DNA from: Shouchella miscanthi
GTDB lineage: Bacteria; Bacillota; Bacilli; Bacillales; Bacillaceae_D
Reading direction: 5' to 3'
Length of the DNA stretch: 64,000 bases
Assembly: GCF_007725405.1 (NCBI RefSeq)
Contig: NZ_CP042163.1
Coordinates: 1,922,001-1,986,000, forward strand
Positions 21,064 through 30,584 of the stretch are shown here, in pieces (positions within the stretch are counted from its first letter, which is position 1; the number at the start of each line of letters is the position of its first letter). The translations under genes and the position numbers were made by a program. The notes below the pieces were generated by a model. It was not told the origin of the DNA. It made no database searches and saw only the letters and a list, made by a program, of their open reading frames with translations.

Positions 21064-21078
21064 ATGTAATCATTATAA
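21064..21078. promoter_or_regulatory. PerR-box candidate and -10 of katG
   Basis: ATGTAATCATTATAA matches 12 of 14 defined positions of the PerR box TTATAATNATTATAA. On the minus strand the TATAAT at 21077-21072 overlaps it, as expected for a PerR-repressed katG promoter. Confidence 0.6.
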
Positions 21079-21079
21079 T

Positions 21080-21450
21080 AAATTTTGTTGAATTTGAAAA
21101 GGATTATATCGTTATTTTAGAAAGTTTTTGTGAAAGAGCTTCACTTAGCTGAGAGAAACACAATGGAAGACATGTGGATTAATGGAAGTAATAACCGCAA
21201 ACAAGGTAATTGATAAAATAATAACGTAAGTGAGAGACATAGATGATAAATGAAGGGTACGCTTGATAGAATCATCGTTTTTTAAAACAGATCGAATGAA
21301 GAAAGTAGGTTCTTTCAACTGGTTCTCTATCAACCATTTAACACAAGGATAGGTCTGATGAAAACAAAGAGTAAGGGTAGAATTAGAAGTTTATATGTTT
21401 GAACTCTAGTATAACAAAAAGTCGGAAAAGAATAAATAAAAGGATTGAAT
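21080..21450. other. Intergenic stretch between katG and the ABC operon
   Basis: About 370 AT-rich nt with no supported gene. A 62-codon minus-strand frame at 21145-21333 starts at TTG without a binding site and contains one hydrophobic stretch; I do not call it. Confidence 0.5.
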
Positions 21451-21464
21451 TGAAAGCGCTTGAT
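21451..21464 (+). promoter_or_regulatory. CcpA cre site
   Basis: TGAAAGCGCTTGAT fits the catabolite-responsive element consensus. It lies 20 nt upstream of the -35 of the sugar ABC operon, so carbon catabolite control of the operon is likely. Confidence 0.7.
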
Positions 21465-21484
21465 ATTAGAAAATAAAAATTTAA

Positions 21485-21513
21485 TTGACAATTAAAAATG
21501 AATCAACTACAAT
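21485..21513 (+). promoter_or_regulatory. Sigma-A promoter of the ABC/nagZ operon
   Basis: A consensus TTGACA (21485-21490), a 17-nt spacer, then TACAAT (21508-21513). The leader is about 80 nt. Confidence 0.8.
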
Positions 21514-21602
21514 TACCTCATCTTCTACTGGACAAACCGCTTAGTCTTCCTACATTTAATTAATACGTCCATTGGAAAAATTAATTAGGGGGAATTAAAA
21601 AA

Positions 21603-22856
21603 ATGAAGAAATATCTAAAGTATGCGGCAATGTTTGGTGGCTTAACCATGATGCTTACTGCATGTAATAGCGGAAGTGAGGAAGGAAGTGCAACAAGCGG
21701 AGAGAAAGAAGTCACACTTGATTTCTGGTTTTTCACTGGTGAAGATGATCCAAACGGTGAAAATACGATTAACCCAGTGATTGATTCGTTTATTGAAGAA
21801 AATCCAAACGTTCAAGTCAACCTACGTCAGTTGACATGGGATAACGGTCTTGAACAAATTACCACTGCATTTGCAGGAAACTCCGTACCGGATGTGATTG
21901 AACTTGGTGATACGTGGTTTGCGAACTTTGTAGAAGAGGGCGTACTTGCAAATGTGTCTGACTTAGTAGAACCCATTTACAACAATCACGTAAACTGGGA
22001 TACCGTTACATACCAAGATGAAGTTTATGGCATGCCATGGTTAATGTCATCACGAGCCATGTATATAAATACAGATTTATTTGAAGAGGCAGGATTAGAT
22101 CCAAATCGTCCGCCAGAAAATTGGGATGAAATGCTAGAATACGCGAAGCAAATAGAAGAACGTACAGATGCATCTGGATTTGGTATACATGCCGGTGAAC
22201 CAGAAGCGACCTGGCATTATTTTATGGCAACGGCATGGAGTAATGGAGCAGACGTTTTAAATGAAGATCATACGGCAAGCACGATCAATTCTCCAGAAAT
22301 GATTGAAGCCCTTGAATTTTATAAAGAAATGAGTAACTACTCGCTTGTTTCTCAAAGTGAAGTCATTGATAGTGAATTCCGAGCTGGGAATATTGGCATG
22401 TCATTTTCTGGTGCTTGGGGTGTGTTTTCCATACCAAGAGATGCACCGGAATTGAACTTTGATGTTGCACCAATTCCTGATGGCGCACAGTCTACAGCTT
22501 CTAGCTTTGCTGGTGGTGAAATTTTAGTTATTCCTGAGGGTTCGGATCAAAAGGAAGAAGCGTTTAAATTGATGCAACATGTGGCGTCTGAAGAGCAAGC
22601 CCTTGATCATATGCAGCGAATTGGCTCTATGTTTGCAGCTGTTCCAGGAGTAGAAGAGCATGCGTTTTTTGATGAACATCCACAGCTTTCTGTTTTTGCT
22701 GGTCAGTTAGAAAGTGCGAAGTCATCTCCAGCTATTACAGAATGGCAGTCCATTAGTCGACATGTTGTCGAAGCAGTTGAGCAGACGCTACTCAATAATG
22801 TTGATCCGAAAGAATCTTTAAATCAAGCACATGACAAGATTGAAAATGAGCTTTAA
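21603..22856 (+). CDS. Sugar ABC transporter substrate-binding lipoprotein
   Basis: A 417-aa family-1 extracellular solute-binding protein. The signal peptide ends in the lipobox LTAC, with the lipidated Cys at C21, followed by a Ser/Gly/Glu linker. The mature part shows DVIELGDTWFANFVEEGVL, YGMPWLMSSRAMYINTDLFEEAGL and the GEILVIPEGS hinge block typical of oligosaccharide-binding proteins. It is the first gene of the operon with two permeases, NagZ and a ROK regulator. Ligand is probably an amino-sugar or muropeptide-derived saccharide, inferred from context only. Confidence 0.9.
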   Translation: MKKYLKYAAMFGGLTMMLTACNSGSEEGSATSGEKEVTLDFWFFTGEDDPNGENTINPVIDSFIEENPNVQVNLRQLTWDNGLEQITTAFAGNSVPDVIELGDTWFANFVEEGVLANVSDLVEPIYNNHVNWDTVTYQDEVYGMPWLMSSRAMYINTDLFEEAGLDPNRPPENWDEMLEYAKQIEERTDASGFGIHAGEPEATWHYFMATAWSNGADVLNEDHTASTINSPEMIEALEFYKEMSNYSLVSQSEVIDSEFRAGNIGMSFSGAWGVFSIPRDAPELNFDVAPIPDGAQSTASSFAGGEILVIPEGSDQKEEAFKLMQHVASEEQALDHMQRIGSMFAAVPGVEEHAFFDEHPQLSVFAGQLESAKSSPAITEWQSISRHVVEAVEQTLLNNVDPKESLNQAHDKIENEL

Positions 22857-22866
22857 GAAAATTGAA

Positions 22867-22889
22867 ATCCCTCGTACTATGCGAGGGAT
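22867..22889 (+). promoter_or_regulatory. Intercistronic hairpin after the binding-protein gene
   Basis: A perfect 8-bp stem ATCCCTCG/CGAGGGAT with a 7-nt loop, followed by ACCCTTTTT. It may act as a partial terminator or mRNA 3'-stabiliser that keeps binding protein in excess over permeases. Confidence 0.6.
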
Positions 22890-22913
22890 ACCCTTTTTCA
22901 TGGAGGTGTAGCG

Positions 22914-23798
22914 ATGCAAACTTGGACGGAAATGAAGCGTAACAAGATGGCATATGTCTTTTTGTTGCCTTGGTTCTTATTATTTGCTGTATTTAGTGTA
23001 TACCCATTAATACAATCCTTTATTTATAGTTTTCATGATGTCAAAATTTTGCGAGGCGAGATGGATTTTGTAGGGTTAGAAAACTATCGTAATTTACTAC
23101 AAGACCCGGTTTTTGGCAGAGCGCTGTTAAACACCTTTATTTATGTTGTAGGTACGATTCCTTTTACCGTCTCCATCGCGCTAATTTTAGCGCTTGCAGT
23201 TAATCAACGAATTCCATTTAAAAACTTTTTCCGAGTAGGCTTCTTTTTACCGACGGTTACGTCTATTATTGTTGTCTCAATGATGTTTAATTTCATGTAT
23301 TCACCATCGGGTTTTCTAAATATGGTGTTAAATCTCTTTCATTTACCAACGATGAATTGGTTGATGGATACAAGAACCGCGCTTGCATCGTTAATGGGGT
23401 TGTCTGTCTGGATGTCTTGCGGTTTTTACATGTTAATATTCTTAGCGGGGTTACAATCGATACCGAAAGATTTATATGAAGCAGCAACGGTTGACGGCGC
23501 TTCAAGATGGAAGCAATTCTGGCATGTAACACTCCCGCATATTCGTCAAATTGCCATAGTTGTTATTGTTATTAATACGATCAACACGTTTCAAGTATTT
23601 CCAGAAGTGTACACGTTGACAAGCGGTGGTCCGTTAAATGCGACAACCACTATCGTATTCTATTTGTATGAAGAAGCGTTTAAGCAGTTCCAGTTTGGCC
23701 CAGCGTCAGCCACTGCTTATGTGCTGTTCGTTATTATTATGGGAATTTCACTCTTGATGCTAAAGATAATGGGGATTAATAAGGGGGTTGGAGATTAA
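22914..23798 (+). CDS. Sugar ABC transporter permease (MalF/UgpA type)
   Basis: A 294-aa inner-membrane permease with six hydrophobic helices and the cytoplasmic EAA loop YEAATVDGASRWKQFWHVTLP that contacts the ATPase. TGGAGGTG precedes ATG 22914. The stop overlaps the next start (TAATG). Confidence 0.9.
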   Translation: MQTWTEMKRNKMAYVFLLPWFLLFAVFSVYPLIQSFIYSFHDVKILRGEMDFVGLENYRNLLQDPVFGRALLNTFIYVVGTIPFTVSIALILALAVNQRIPFKNFFRVGFFLPTVTSIIVVSMMFNFMYSPSGFLNMVLNLFHLPTMNWLMDTRTALASLMGLSVWMSCGFYMLIFLAGLQSIPKDLYEAATVDGASRWKQFWHVTLPHIRQIAIVVIVINTINTFQVFPEVYTLTSGGPLNATTTIVFYLYEEAFKQFQFGPASATAYVLFVIIMGISLLMLKIMGINKGVGD

Positions 23799-24712
23799 TG
23801 AATCAGCCATCTCACCAGCCAAAAGCACCGCTTCTAATGCAGGAACAAGTAGCGCCTATTCCTCCAAAAAAGAAGCCTAAAAGAAAGCTATTTGATTACA
23901 AACCGAGGGAAATTTTACTATTCTTCCTTTTGTTTATTCCATTGAGTGTAATGCTAATCCCGTTTTTGTATATGGTCAGTATTTCAATTAAGACGGATGG
24001 GGTTGTTCTAAGAACGCTTGCAGATATTCTTCCAAGAAACCCTTCCTTCGATAATTATGCGACGGTACTTGCAAACGGAAACTTCGCTCGCTACCTAGGG
24101 AATAGTTTATTTGTTTCTTCTTCTATTGTGATCGGAAATGTGTTTTTTTGTACAATGGTAGGCTACACGTTTGCGAAAATGACGTTCCCAGGGAAAAATA
24201 TGATATTCATTTTAGTTCTTACAAGCTTTATGATTCCATTTCAAGTAACCATGATTCCTGTTTTTCAATTAATGCAAAACATTGGCTGGATTGATACGTA
24301 TAAAGCGCTTATTGTGCCAACCCTAGTGACACCTTTTGGGATATTCTTAATGCGCCAATACATTTCGGGATTACCTGATGAATTGATCTACGCGGCAAAA
24401 GTCGATGGAGCTTCCGAATTTCGGATTGTTTGGCAAATCATTTTTCCACTAGCGAAACCGATTGTTGCTGTACTGGTCATTATGACATTTCTGAACTCGT
24501 GGAATGACTTCCTTTCACCACTTATTTTAACAACGTCACCAGAGATGAGGACAATTCCCCTTGGTCTAGCAGAATTTAGTTTCTTAAACAATACGAATTG
24601 GGGGCATTTAATGGCGGCCTCGGTCGTATCCTTATTACCAGTGTTTATTATTTTTGTGTTTTTCCAAAAGCAAATTATATCTGGCCTTGTGTCAGGTGCC
24701 ATTAAAACCTAA
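23798..24712 (+). CDS. Sugar ABC transporter permease (MalG/UgpE type)
   Basis: A 304-aa permease partner. It has an unusually long cytoplasmic N-terminus of about 40 residues rich in Pro and Lys (PPKKKPKRK), then six helices and the EAA loop IYAAKVDGASEFRIVWQIIFP. No ATP-binding subunit is encoded in the operon, so a shared MsmX-type ATPase from elsewhere is expected. Confidence 0.9.
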   Translation: MNQPSHQPKAPLLMQEQVAPIPPKKKPKRKLFDYKPREILLFFLLFIPLSVMLIPFLYMVSISIKTDGVVLRTLADILPRNPSFDNYATVLANGNFARYLGNSLFVSSSIVIGNVFFCTMVGYTFAKMTFPGKNMIFILVLTSFMIPFQVTMIPVFQLMQNIGWIDTYKALIVPTLVTPFGIFLMRQYISGLPDELIYAAKVDGASEFRIVWQIIFPLAKPIVAVLVIMTFLNSWNDFLSPLILTTSPEMRTIPLGLAEFSFLNNTNWGHLMAASVVSLLPVFIIFVFFQKQIISGLVSGAIKT

Positions 24713-24739
24713 AGCTCCATTTGAAAAGAGGGATGAGAC

Positions 24740-26266
24740 ATGGAGACGAAAGTAGTGAAACGCTTAACGATACGTGAAAAGGTAGGGATGTTGTTCTCAA
24801 TGGGTGCTCCAAGTAACAGCATTGATCAAAAATTTCATCAGCGTTTTGATGAGTTGCCTTTTGGAGGCATGAGCATTTATCCCTATAACATTGAACATAA
24901 AGAGCAATTACTAGCGCTCTTCAATGATGTGCAGCATTTTTACAAGCAGAAGGGCTATGAACATCCATTTCTAATGGCCCTTGATGAAGAGGGAGGGACT
25001 CTGTCTACGCTTGATCGATTCTATCCCTCCGTACCAGGGAATCGTGCGCTAGGGTTAAAAGATAATCCTGAGCTCGCTTATGAGAATGGGAAATTATTAG
25101 GCAGCATGATGAATGCATGTGGTATTGCAATTGATTGGGCGCCTATTTTAGATGTCAATACGAATCGCAAGAATTCCGTTATTGGTGTTCGAAGCTACGG
25201 GGAGGATACGAGACTTGTTAGCGAATATGGCGCAAAATACATACAAGGAATTCATGAAGCTGGCGTAGCGGCAACAGCTAAGCATTTTCCTGGTCATGGG
25301 GAGACAGAAGCCGATTCCCATCTAGGTTCTGTTGTCTGTAGTTTAAAGGAGGAAGATCTATTCAATAAATTAATTCCGCCATTTGAACGAGCCATTGAAG
25401 CAGGTGTTGATGCCATTATGGTTAGCCATGTTATTTATGATCAAGTTTCTCAGTCTAACGGTTTGCCAGCAACCATGTCGCATTATTGGATGACGAACAT
25501 TCTTCGCGATAAGCTTGGTTTTAAAGGAGTTATTTGTACGGATGACATGGAAATGAGTGCGATTAAAGATCATTTTCCTGCAAAAGATATTGGTGCACTT
25601 GCTATTGAAGCTGGAGTAGACCAGCTGTTAATTTGTCACTCTCCATCGTTCCAGCAAGAGGTATTTCAAGGCCTAGTGCAAGCGGTCGAAACAGGTAGAA
25701 TTAAAGAGGAACGAATTGATGAGTCGCTTGCACGATTATCAACATTGAAGAAGGCTATTCAAACGTATCGCAATAAGGCGATGCCAATTCCGGAACAAAT
25801 GTGGAAAGAAAAAGCCCTTGAGCTCTCAAAAAAGAGTCTTCATCTTGAACGAGATCCGAAAAAGTTGCTTCCATTAAAAAAGGATCTTTCCTATGCCCTG
25901 ATTTTGCCTAATCTTGAAGCACTAACACCTGCTGATTCAACCGGTGGGAAACGAGTGACACTAGAAAGTAAACTCGTTGATTTACAAGTAGAAACCTTTT
26001 CGCTATCATTAAAACCAACGAATCAAGAGATTGATCAAGTCATAAAGAAAGTCGATGCGAAAGATGTTGTCATAATTGGCACCGTTAATGCTCATTTATT
26101 TCATGAACAGCAAACGCTATTGCATCGGTTACATCATAAAGACTGTATCGCGCTTGTCTTACGTGATCCATATGATCTAGATGTCATCCCTATTGAACAA
26201 ACAGTTATGCTCATTTGTTCTACTGGTGAATCTAGTATGGAAGCTTTTGCGCTTAGGTACAGTTAG
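24740..26266 (+). CDS. nagZ: Glycoside hydrolase family 3, NagZ-like beta-N-acetylhexosaminidase, cytosolic
   Basis: A 508-aa GH3 enzyme. KHFPGHG (residues 181-187) and the following acidic residues form the His/Asp general acid/base loop that defines NagZ-type GH3. The nucleophile Asp lies in CTDDMEM (268-269). An alpha/beta domain of about 150 residues follows. There is no signal peptide, so it should act on imported substrate, unlike the secreted 640-residue NagZ of B. subtilis. The expected reaction is release of GlcNAc from GlcNAc-MurNAc or chitin-like saccharides. Confidence 0.85.
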   Translation: METKVVKRLTIREKVGMLFSMGAPSNSIDQKFHQRFDELPFGGMSIYPYNIEHKEQLLALFNDVQHFYKQKGYEHPFLMALDEEGGTLSTLDRFYPSVPGNRALGLKDNPELAYENGKLLGSMMNACGIAIDWAPILDVNTNRKNSVIGVRSYGEDTRLVSEYGAKYIQGIHEAGVAATAKHFPGHGETEADSHLGSVVCSLKEEDLFNKLIPPFERAIEAGVDAIMVSHVIYDQVSQSNGLPATMSHYWMTNILRDKLGFKGVICTDDMEMSAIKDHFPAKDIGALAIEAGVDQLLICHSPSFQQEVFQGLVQAVETGRIKEERIDESLARLSTLKKAIQTYRNKAMPIPEQMWKEKALELSKKSLHLERDPKKLLPLKKDLSYALILPNLEALTPADSTGGKRVTLESKLVDLQVETFSLSLKPTNQEIDQVIKKVDAKDVVIIGTVNAHLFHEQQTLLHRLHHKDCIALVLRDPYDLDVIPIEQTVMLICSTGESSMEAFALRYS

Positions 26267-26292
26267 AACGGTAAGGAATGGAGTGGAGTTAG

Positions 26293-27450
26293 ATGCAAGC
26301 AAGACAAGGGAATCAAAAATTATTAAAACAGTTTAATAAATCAAAACTATTAAACCTGGTTAATCATCTTGCGCCAATTTCCAGAACAGACCTTGTTCAA
26401 AAAACAGGCTTAAGCCCTACAACGGTTTCCTCGTTAATAGAAGAGAGCTTACTCGACGGCGTCCTAATTGAAACGGGCTCGGTTGGGGAAGGGGTAGGAA
26501 GAAAGGCAACTTTACTGGAAATTAATGCGCACGGAGGCGTCGTAATTGGAGTGGACCTCAGTTTTGCGACAGAATTAACACTATTGAACTTGCGAGGTGA
26601 ATTGTTGACGACGGAGCGGATGGACGAATTGTCAGGTGAGGGACTATCGGACCTGCCTCACTTATTGGACGCGTTTATTACGAAGCATCAGATTAAGCGG
26701 GATCACATAAAAGGTATAGGGTTATCGCTACCTGGAATTCTCGATGAAGAGCGGAAAAAAATTGTTTTTTCCTATAATTTGAATGTGAGAAATTACCCGT
26801 TATTTGATCTTGTCACAAATGCATTTCAAGTCCCCGTTCATCTCGTTAATGATGTCAATGCAGCAGCTTTTGCTGAACAATATAGTGGGCAAGCAGTTGG
26901 GTGTCATAGTTTAGTGTATACGTTACTTAGTCAAGGTGTCGGAACAGGTATTATCTTGAGAAACGAGATCTATAATACCGGAGAGACAGGCAACTCTATT
27001 TTGGCAAGCGATTGTTCAGGGGACGAATCCATTTTTCATCCTCTCAATATTTATTCCATTCACAATCTATCAAAAGGCATCAGAGAGCGCCATCCCGAAG
27101 AGTTTGCCCATCTAACAGAGAATGAGGCTGTCATTGATCACTTTTTTAATCGAGCTTTTACCGACATAGAGGAGCCCTTTTACAGTGAAGCAAAGCGAAT
27201 GGCTCATGACATTGTGACGTTGCTATGCAATTACGCCTTGCTGCTTCAACCAGAAAAAGTATTGGTTAACGGCTGGGTTGCGAAACAAGATTTGTTTTTC
27301 CAATATATGTTACAAGTCTTAAATGGGCTTGAGAAAACGACCAATGTGCCAATCCAGTTAGAGAAATCTTATTGGAGAGAGAAAGGCCCCTCCATTGGGG
27401 CTGCAAGACTTGCGTTGCATCATATTTTCAAAGAGATGCAATTTTCTTAG
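26293..27450 (+). CDS. ROK-family transcriptional regulator
   Basis: A 385-aa protein with an N-terminal winged helix (APISRTDLVQKTGLSPTTVSSLIEESLL) and a ROK sugar-kinase-like domain (VIGVDLS, SQGVGTGIIL, LQPEKVLVNG). The usual zinc motif CxCGxxGC is absent; the corresponding region reads SILASDCSGDESIFHP. It is the last gene of the ABC/nagZ operon and probably represses it, sensing the imported amino-sugar. Confidence 0.85.
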   Translation: MQARQGNQKLLKQFNKSKLLNLVNHLAPISRTDLVQKTGLSPTTVSSLIEESLLDGVLIETGSVGEGVGRKATLLEINAHGGVVIGVDLSFATELTLLNLRGELLTTERMDELSGEGLSDLPHLLDAFITKHQIKRDHIKGIGLSLPGILDEERKKIVFSYNLNVRNYPLFDLVTNAFQVPVHLVNDVNAAAFAEQYSGQAVGCHSLVYTLLSQGVGTGIILRNEIYNTGETGNSILASDCSGDESIFHPLNIYSIHNLSKGIRERHPEEFAHLTENEAVIDHFFNRAFTDIEEPFYSEAKRMAHDIVTLLCNYALLLQPEKVLVNGWVAKQDLFFQYMLQVLNGLEKTTNVPIQLEKSYWREKGPSIGAARLALHHIFKEMQFS

Positions 27451-27825
27451 GGTGAAAAATGAAGACTAGGTGTTAACGACAGATATAAATTGTGTGGTCA
27501 TACGTATCTCGTTACCTCTATCTACCTGTACTTGTATTTACGAGCTATAGTATGACTTACTACTAGACAGATCCTTTTTAATAGACGCTTCTATAAGAGG
27601 CGTCTTATTTTGGTTTGCTTTTAGTGCCTGACGTTTCGGTTTTAAGAGCTACTTCTAACATCAGCTAAATCGTTTCTCCATCATTCATCACTTTCTAATA
27701 GACTTTTTTATATTCTATGGAAGATTTTCTGATTTTTATAAAGACATATTCGACAAAAAGTGCTATATTCAATTTTAAGTTTTAAGGAATATAAAAAGAC
27801 ATGTCCGAAAATGGTGGTGTAAAAA
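27451..27825. other. Intergenic stretch between the ROK gene and the abgT-like gene
   Basis: It holds a 10-bp hairpin (27583-27592 with 27596-27605) followed by TATTTT, probably the operon terminator. Near the next gene two similar 10-14-mers, GACATATTCGACAAAA (about 27743) and GACATGTCCGAAAA (about 27799), might be a direct-repeat operator. No gene seen. Confidence 0.5.
27583..27609 (+). terminator. Probable terminator of the ABC/nagZ/ROK operon
   Basis: AGACGCTTCT pairs with AGAGGCGTCT around a 3-nt loop; the following T-run is interrupted. Confidence 0.55.
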
Positions 27826-29364
27826 ATGAATGATTTAAGACAGAACAAGACGATTGGTTCAAGATTGCTAGATACAGTTGAGCGAGTCGGGAATAAGTTA
27901 CCGCATCCATTTATGTTATTCTTATACTTAGCGGTAGCAGTAATTCTTTTTTCATGGTTCATTGCAAGTCTTGGGGTTTCTTTTATTCATCCTGGAACCG
28001 GTGAGGAAACGACGGTTAACAGTCTTGTGTCAGCAGAAGGATTTATGTACATACTAGATTCAATGATTTCAAACTTTATCGGCTTTACGCCACTAGGGCT
28101 CGTGCTAACAATGATGCTTGGGATTGGACTTGCGCAACAAGTCGGACTAGTCGAAACGTTTATTAAAAGTACGATTTTAAGGGCACCAGCAAAATTAGTA
28201 ACAGTCGCTGTTGTAACAACCGGTATTATAGGAAACATCGCTTCAGATGCGGCTTACGTACTCGTTCCACCCCTTGGTGCGATGATCTTTTATGCGATCG
28301 GTCGACATCCTTTAGCGGGTATGGCGGCAGGCTTTGCTGGGGTAGGCGCAGGCTTTACAGCCAACTTCCTTCCTGCAGGTACAGATGTTCTTTTGTCTGG
28401 TATTTCGACGGAAGTCGTTCAAACCATGAACCCTGATATGGTCGTTCATATGACCGATAACTACTTTTTTATGTTTATTTCATCTATTATGCTTATTATT
28501 ATTTGTACGGTTATTACAGAAAAAGTAATTGAACCAAGACTTGGAAAATTTAATCCTGCATACGGAGCGAAAGAATATGTCGATCAAGAATTAGAGAAAG
28601 TGGGACCAAAAGAAACGAAAGCATTGCTTATAGCGGTTTTTACTGGATTTCTTTATTTAGCGATAGTTTCATTCTTTATTGTTCCAGAAAGTGGCATTCT
28701 CCGAGGTGAAGGTGGAAGCATTGTTCCTTCGCCATTTATTAGCAACATCGTCCCTATTATTTTGTTCTTGTTTTTAACCGTATCAATTGCTTATGGCGTT
28801 GCAGCTGGTGTCATTAAATCAACTCGTGATGTGCCAGAAATGATGGCAGAAGCGATTAAAAGTATGGCAGGTTACATTGTATTAATCTTTGCAGCAGCTC
28901 AATTTATTGCTTATTTTGATTGGAGTAATATTGGTGTTTGGATTGCTGTAAGTGGTGCGGAATTTTTAGAAAGTGTCAATATGACCGGTATAGGTGTGCT
29001 CGTTGCTTTTATCTTTTTAACAACATTACTAAATTTGTTTATTTTTAGTGGATCCGCTCAATGGGCGCTTATGGCACCGGTTTTTATTCCGATGTTTATG
29101 CTACTAGACTACCATCCTGCGCTTGTTCAGTTAGCCTATCGAATTGGGGATTCATCAACGAGTGTTATAACGCCAATGAATCCATATGTGCCAATGGTTC
29201 TCGCATTTATGAAAAAATATGATTCTCGTTCGGGCTTTGGGACGTTATTTTCGATAATGCTTCCATATACACTTGTCATTTTGGCGCTTTGGATTGTTCT
29301 GTTCCTCGTCTGGACATGGTTTGGACTACCAATTGGTCCTGGCGTAACAGATTATAAAGGGTAG
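27826..29364 (+). CDS. AbgT-family transporter
   Basis: A 512-aa polytopic protein of the p-aminobenzoyl-glutamate transporter family. Family blocks include NKLPHPFMLFLYL, GLAQQVGLVETFIKSTILRAP, GFTANFLPAGTDVLLSGIS and GDSSTSVITPMNPYVPMVL. It lies 23 nt upstream of two M20 hydrolases, one strongly AbgA-like, which supports uptake or efflux of p-aminobenzoyl-glutamate, a folate breakdown product. Some AbgT proteins export sulfonamides, so direction is not certain. Confidence 0.88.
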   Translation: MNDLRQNKTIGSRLLDTVERVGNKLPHPFMLFLYLAVAVILFSWFIASLGVSFIHPGTGEETTVNSLVSAEGFMYILDSMISNFIGFTPLGLVLTMMLGIGLAQQVGLVETFIKSTILRAPAKLVTVAVVTTGIIGNIASDAAYVLVPPLGAMIFYAIGRHPLAGMAAGFAGVGAGFTANFLPAGTDVLLSGISTEVVQTMNPDMVVHMTDNYFFMFISSIMLIIICTVITEKVIEPRLGKFNPAYGAKEYVDQELEKVGPKETKALLIAVFTGFLYLAIVSFFIVPESGILRGEGGSIVPSPFISNIVPIILFLFLTVSIAYGVAAGVIKSTRDVPEMMAEAIKSMAGYIVLIFAAAQFIAYFDWSNIGVWIAVSGAEFLESVNMTGIGVLVAFIFLTTLLNLFIFSGSAQWALMAPVFIPMFMLLDYHPALVQLAYRIGDSSTSVITPMNPYVPMVLAFMKKYDSRSGFGTLFSIMLPYTLVILALWIVLFLVWTWFGLPIGPGVTDYKG

Positions 29365-29387
29365 CGCAAGAAAAGAGGAGAGATGAG

Positions 29388-30581
29388 ATGTTCTACAAAT
29401 CAGCAACAGCCATTCACGAGCAAGTGATCGAGTGGCGACGTCACCTTCATCAATATCCTGAGTTAAGTCATGAAGAGAAAGAGACACGGGAATTTATTTG
29501 CCGTGTCTTGGATGATGCAGGAATTGCCTATGAAACAATGAAAGCAAGTTATGGGGTTATTGGTATAATTAAAGGAGAGAAACCTGGCAAGACGGTTGCT
29601 CTTCGCGCAGATATGGATGCCCTGCCAATTCGTGAAACAAATGACGTTCCATATCGATCAAAGAAAGAGCGAGTTATGCACGCGTGTGGCCATGATGCAC
29701 ACACGGCGATGTTACTTGGAACAGGGGTAACCTTGCAAGAGAATAAAGATGAAATAGCTGGAACCATTTTGCTACTATTTCAACCGGCTGAGGAAGATGC
29801 ACCTATTGGTGGTGCACAAGCAATGATGGAAGATCCGGCGTTCCTTCAGTGGAAACCAGATGCTATCTTTGGCCAGCATGTTTGGCCAGATTTACCTGTT
29901 GGTCAGATTGGTGTACGAGACGGGGCAATGATGGGTAACTCGGATCGGTTTTCAATTGTTATTAATGGTAGAGCTGGGCACGCAAGTATGCCACACCAAG
30001 GTATTGATGCAATTGTTGTAGCCAATCAAGTGATGTCGAGCTTGCAAACGATTGTAAGTCGGAACGTAGATCCGCTAGATGCTGCTGTTATTACAGTTGG
30101 CAAAATTACTGGTGGAGATCGGTACAATGTGATTGCGAGCGAGGTTGTGTTAGAAGGAACCGTTCGCACGCTTTCATTGGCAGTGCGTGAACAGGTTGAA
30201 AAGCGATTAGTGAGCCTTGTTGAACAGGTTGCAGCTGGTCTCGGAGCGAAAGCGTCTGTAACGTATCAAAAAGGATATGTCTCAACTATTAATACAAGTA
30301 AATGGGCAAGTCATATTAAAGAACAAGCGAGACACTTATTCGGCGAGGGAGCAGCACCGGATATAGATCCAAGTCTTGCAGGAGAGGATTTTGGCCGGTT
30401 TTTACAAACGTACCCAGGTGCGTATTTTTGGTTAGGAACGGCGATTAAGGAAAGATCAGTTCAAAGTCCGCTTCATGATGCGTCTTTTGATATTGATGAA
30501 GAAGCGCTTGTATACGGTGTCAATTTAATGGCTACAACAGCAGTTACGGCTTTAGAGCAACTCAAAAGAGAGGAGAGCTAG
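29388..30581 (+). CDS. M20D-family amidohydrolase
   Basis: A 397-aa metal-dependent hydrolase. The metal site is visible in ADMDALPI, HACGHDAHTAM and FQPAEED; a lid domain begins near residue 185. Relatives hydrolyse N-acyl amino acids or indole-acetyl conjugates. Its place in the AbgT operon suggests an amide of an amino acid as substrate. It is only 3 nt from the next gene. Confidence 0.85.
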   Translation: MFYKSATAIHEQVIEWRRHLHQYPELSHEEKETREFICRVLDDAGIAYETMKASYGVIGIIKGEKPGKTVALRADMDALPIRETNDVPYRSKKERVMHACGHDAHTAMLLGTGVTLQENKDEIAGTILLLFQPAEEDAPIGGAQAMMEDPAFLQWKPDAIFGQHVWPDLPVGQIGVRDGAMMGNSDRFSIVINGRAGHASMPHQGIDAIVVANQVMSSLQTIVSRNVDPLDAAVITVGKITGGDRYNVIASEVVLEGTVRTLSLAVREQVEKRLVSLVEQVAAGLGAKASVTYQKGYVSTINTSKWASHIKEQARHLFGEGAAPDIDPSLAGEDFGRFLQTYPGAYFWLGTAIKERSVQSPLHDASFDIDEEALVYGVNLMATTAVTALEQLKREES

Positions 30582-30584
30582 CCT

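Noticed and set aside
21145-21333. A 62-codon minus-strand frame with one hydrophobic stretch
   Set aside because: TTG start without a binding site; AT-rich intergenic context.
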